From an uncultured Collinsella sp. (GTDB lineage Bacteria; Actinomycetota; Coriobacteriia; Coriobacteriales; Coriobacteriaceae): a stretch of DNA of 22,569 nt. Below are positions 22,509 to 22,569 of this stretch, one piece after another (positions within the stretch are counted from its first letter, which is position 1; each line of letters starts with the position of its first letter). The notes below the pieces were generated by a model. The model was not told where the DNA came from, made no database searches, and worked only from the letters and a program-made list of their open reading frames with translations. The stretch covers positions 1 to 22,569 of the forward strand of contig CALKBO010000033.1 of the NCBI GenBank assembly GCA_937989875.1, read 5' to 3'. Position numbers and translations under genes: made by a program.

Positions 22509-22569
22509 AATAAGAGACGATATGAGCAGGACATAAAAACATTGAGAGCCCCTGCTGCATGAAAGACCG

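Overview
The window looks like a chromosomal segment of a high-G+C member of the Coriobacteriia, most likely Collinsella or a close relative. This is an inference from the gene set: a molybdenum-cofactor pair with a moaC-mobB fusion, a coriobacterial-looking LigA, SpaA/FimA-type sortase-anchored pilins, and intergenic spaces filled with short dispersed palindromes. I could run no database search. Ten intact protein genes are supported. Nine run on the minus strand; only the MATE transporter is on the plus strand. No rRNA, tRNA, CRISPR array, integrase or transposase gene was found.

Left part (1-7957): bases 1-502 hold no recognised gene but carry several hairpins, including a strong terminator (372-402). 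Next comes a three-gene operon of wall-anchored surface proteins, transcribed right to left. A large beta-helix adhesin (4014-7451) overlaps by 8 nt a GC-rich pilin-like protein (2357-4021), which is followed by a likely major pilin (503-2248). All three have signal peptides and C-terminal sorting signals (LPLSG, MPSTG, LPLTG). No sortase gene lies in the window. The middle gene is far richer in G+C than its two neighbours, so the operon looks mosaic. About 500 bp of AT-rich DNA precedes it, with a candidate promoter and a hairpin over the first ribosome binding site.

Middle part (7958-14427): a Cof-type HAD phosphatase, an MFS exporter, moaC-mobB and moaA (both in molybdenum cofactor synthesis), and a 345-residue protein of unknown role with a nuclease-like C-terminus. 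The gaps after these genes hold two kinds of dispersed hairpin. One is a 61-bp palindrome in three copies; two are identical and flank the nuclease-like gene, and the third is inverted. The other is a group of terminator-shaped hairpins with different stems but similar loops.

Right part (14428-22569): a two-gene operon for a heterodimeric ABC exporter, with one degenerate and one intact ATPase site, is divergent from a MATE transporter. The MATE promoter region resembles a MerR-family operator. Just after the MATE gene lies an out-of-frame piece that reads like the C-terminal end of a GyrI-like (MerR/BmrR-type) drug-sensing regulator, which suggests a lost partner regulator. A bidirectional terminator separates this from ligA (NAD-dependent DNA ligase). 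Upstream of ligA sits a 203-bp element bounded by perfect 29-bp inverted repeats and resembling a miniature mobile element.
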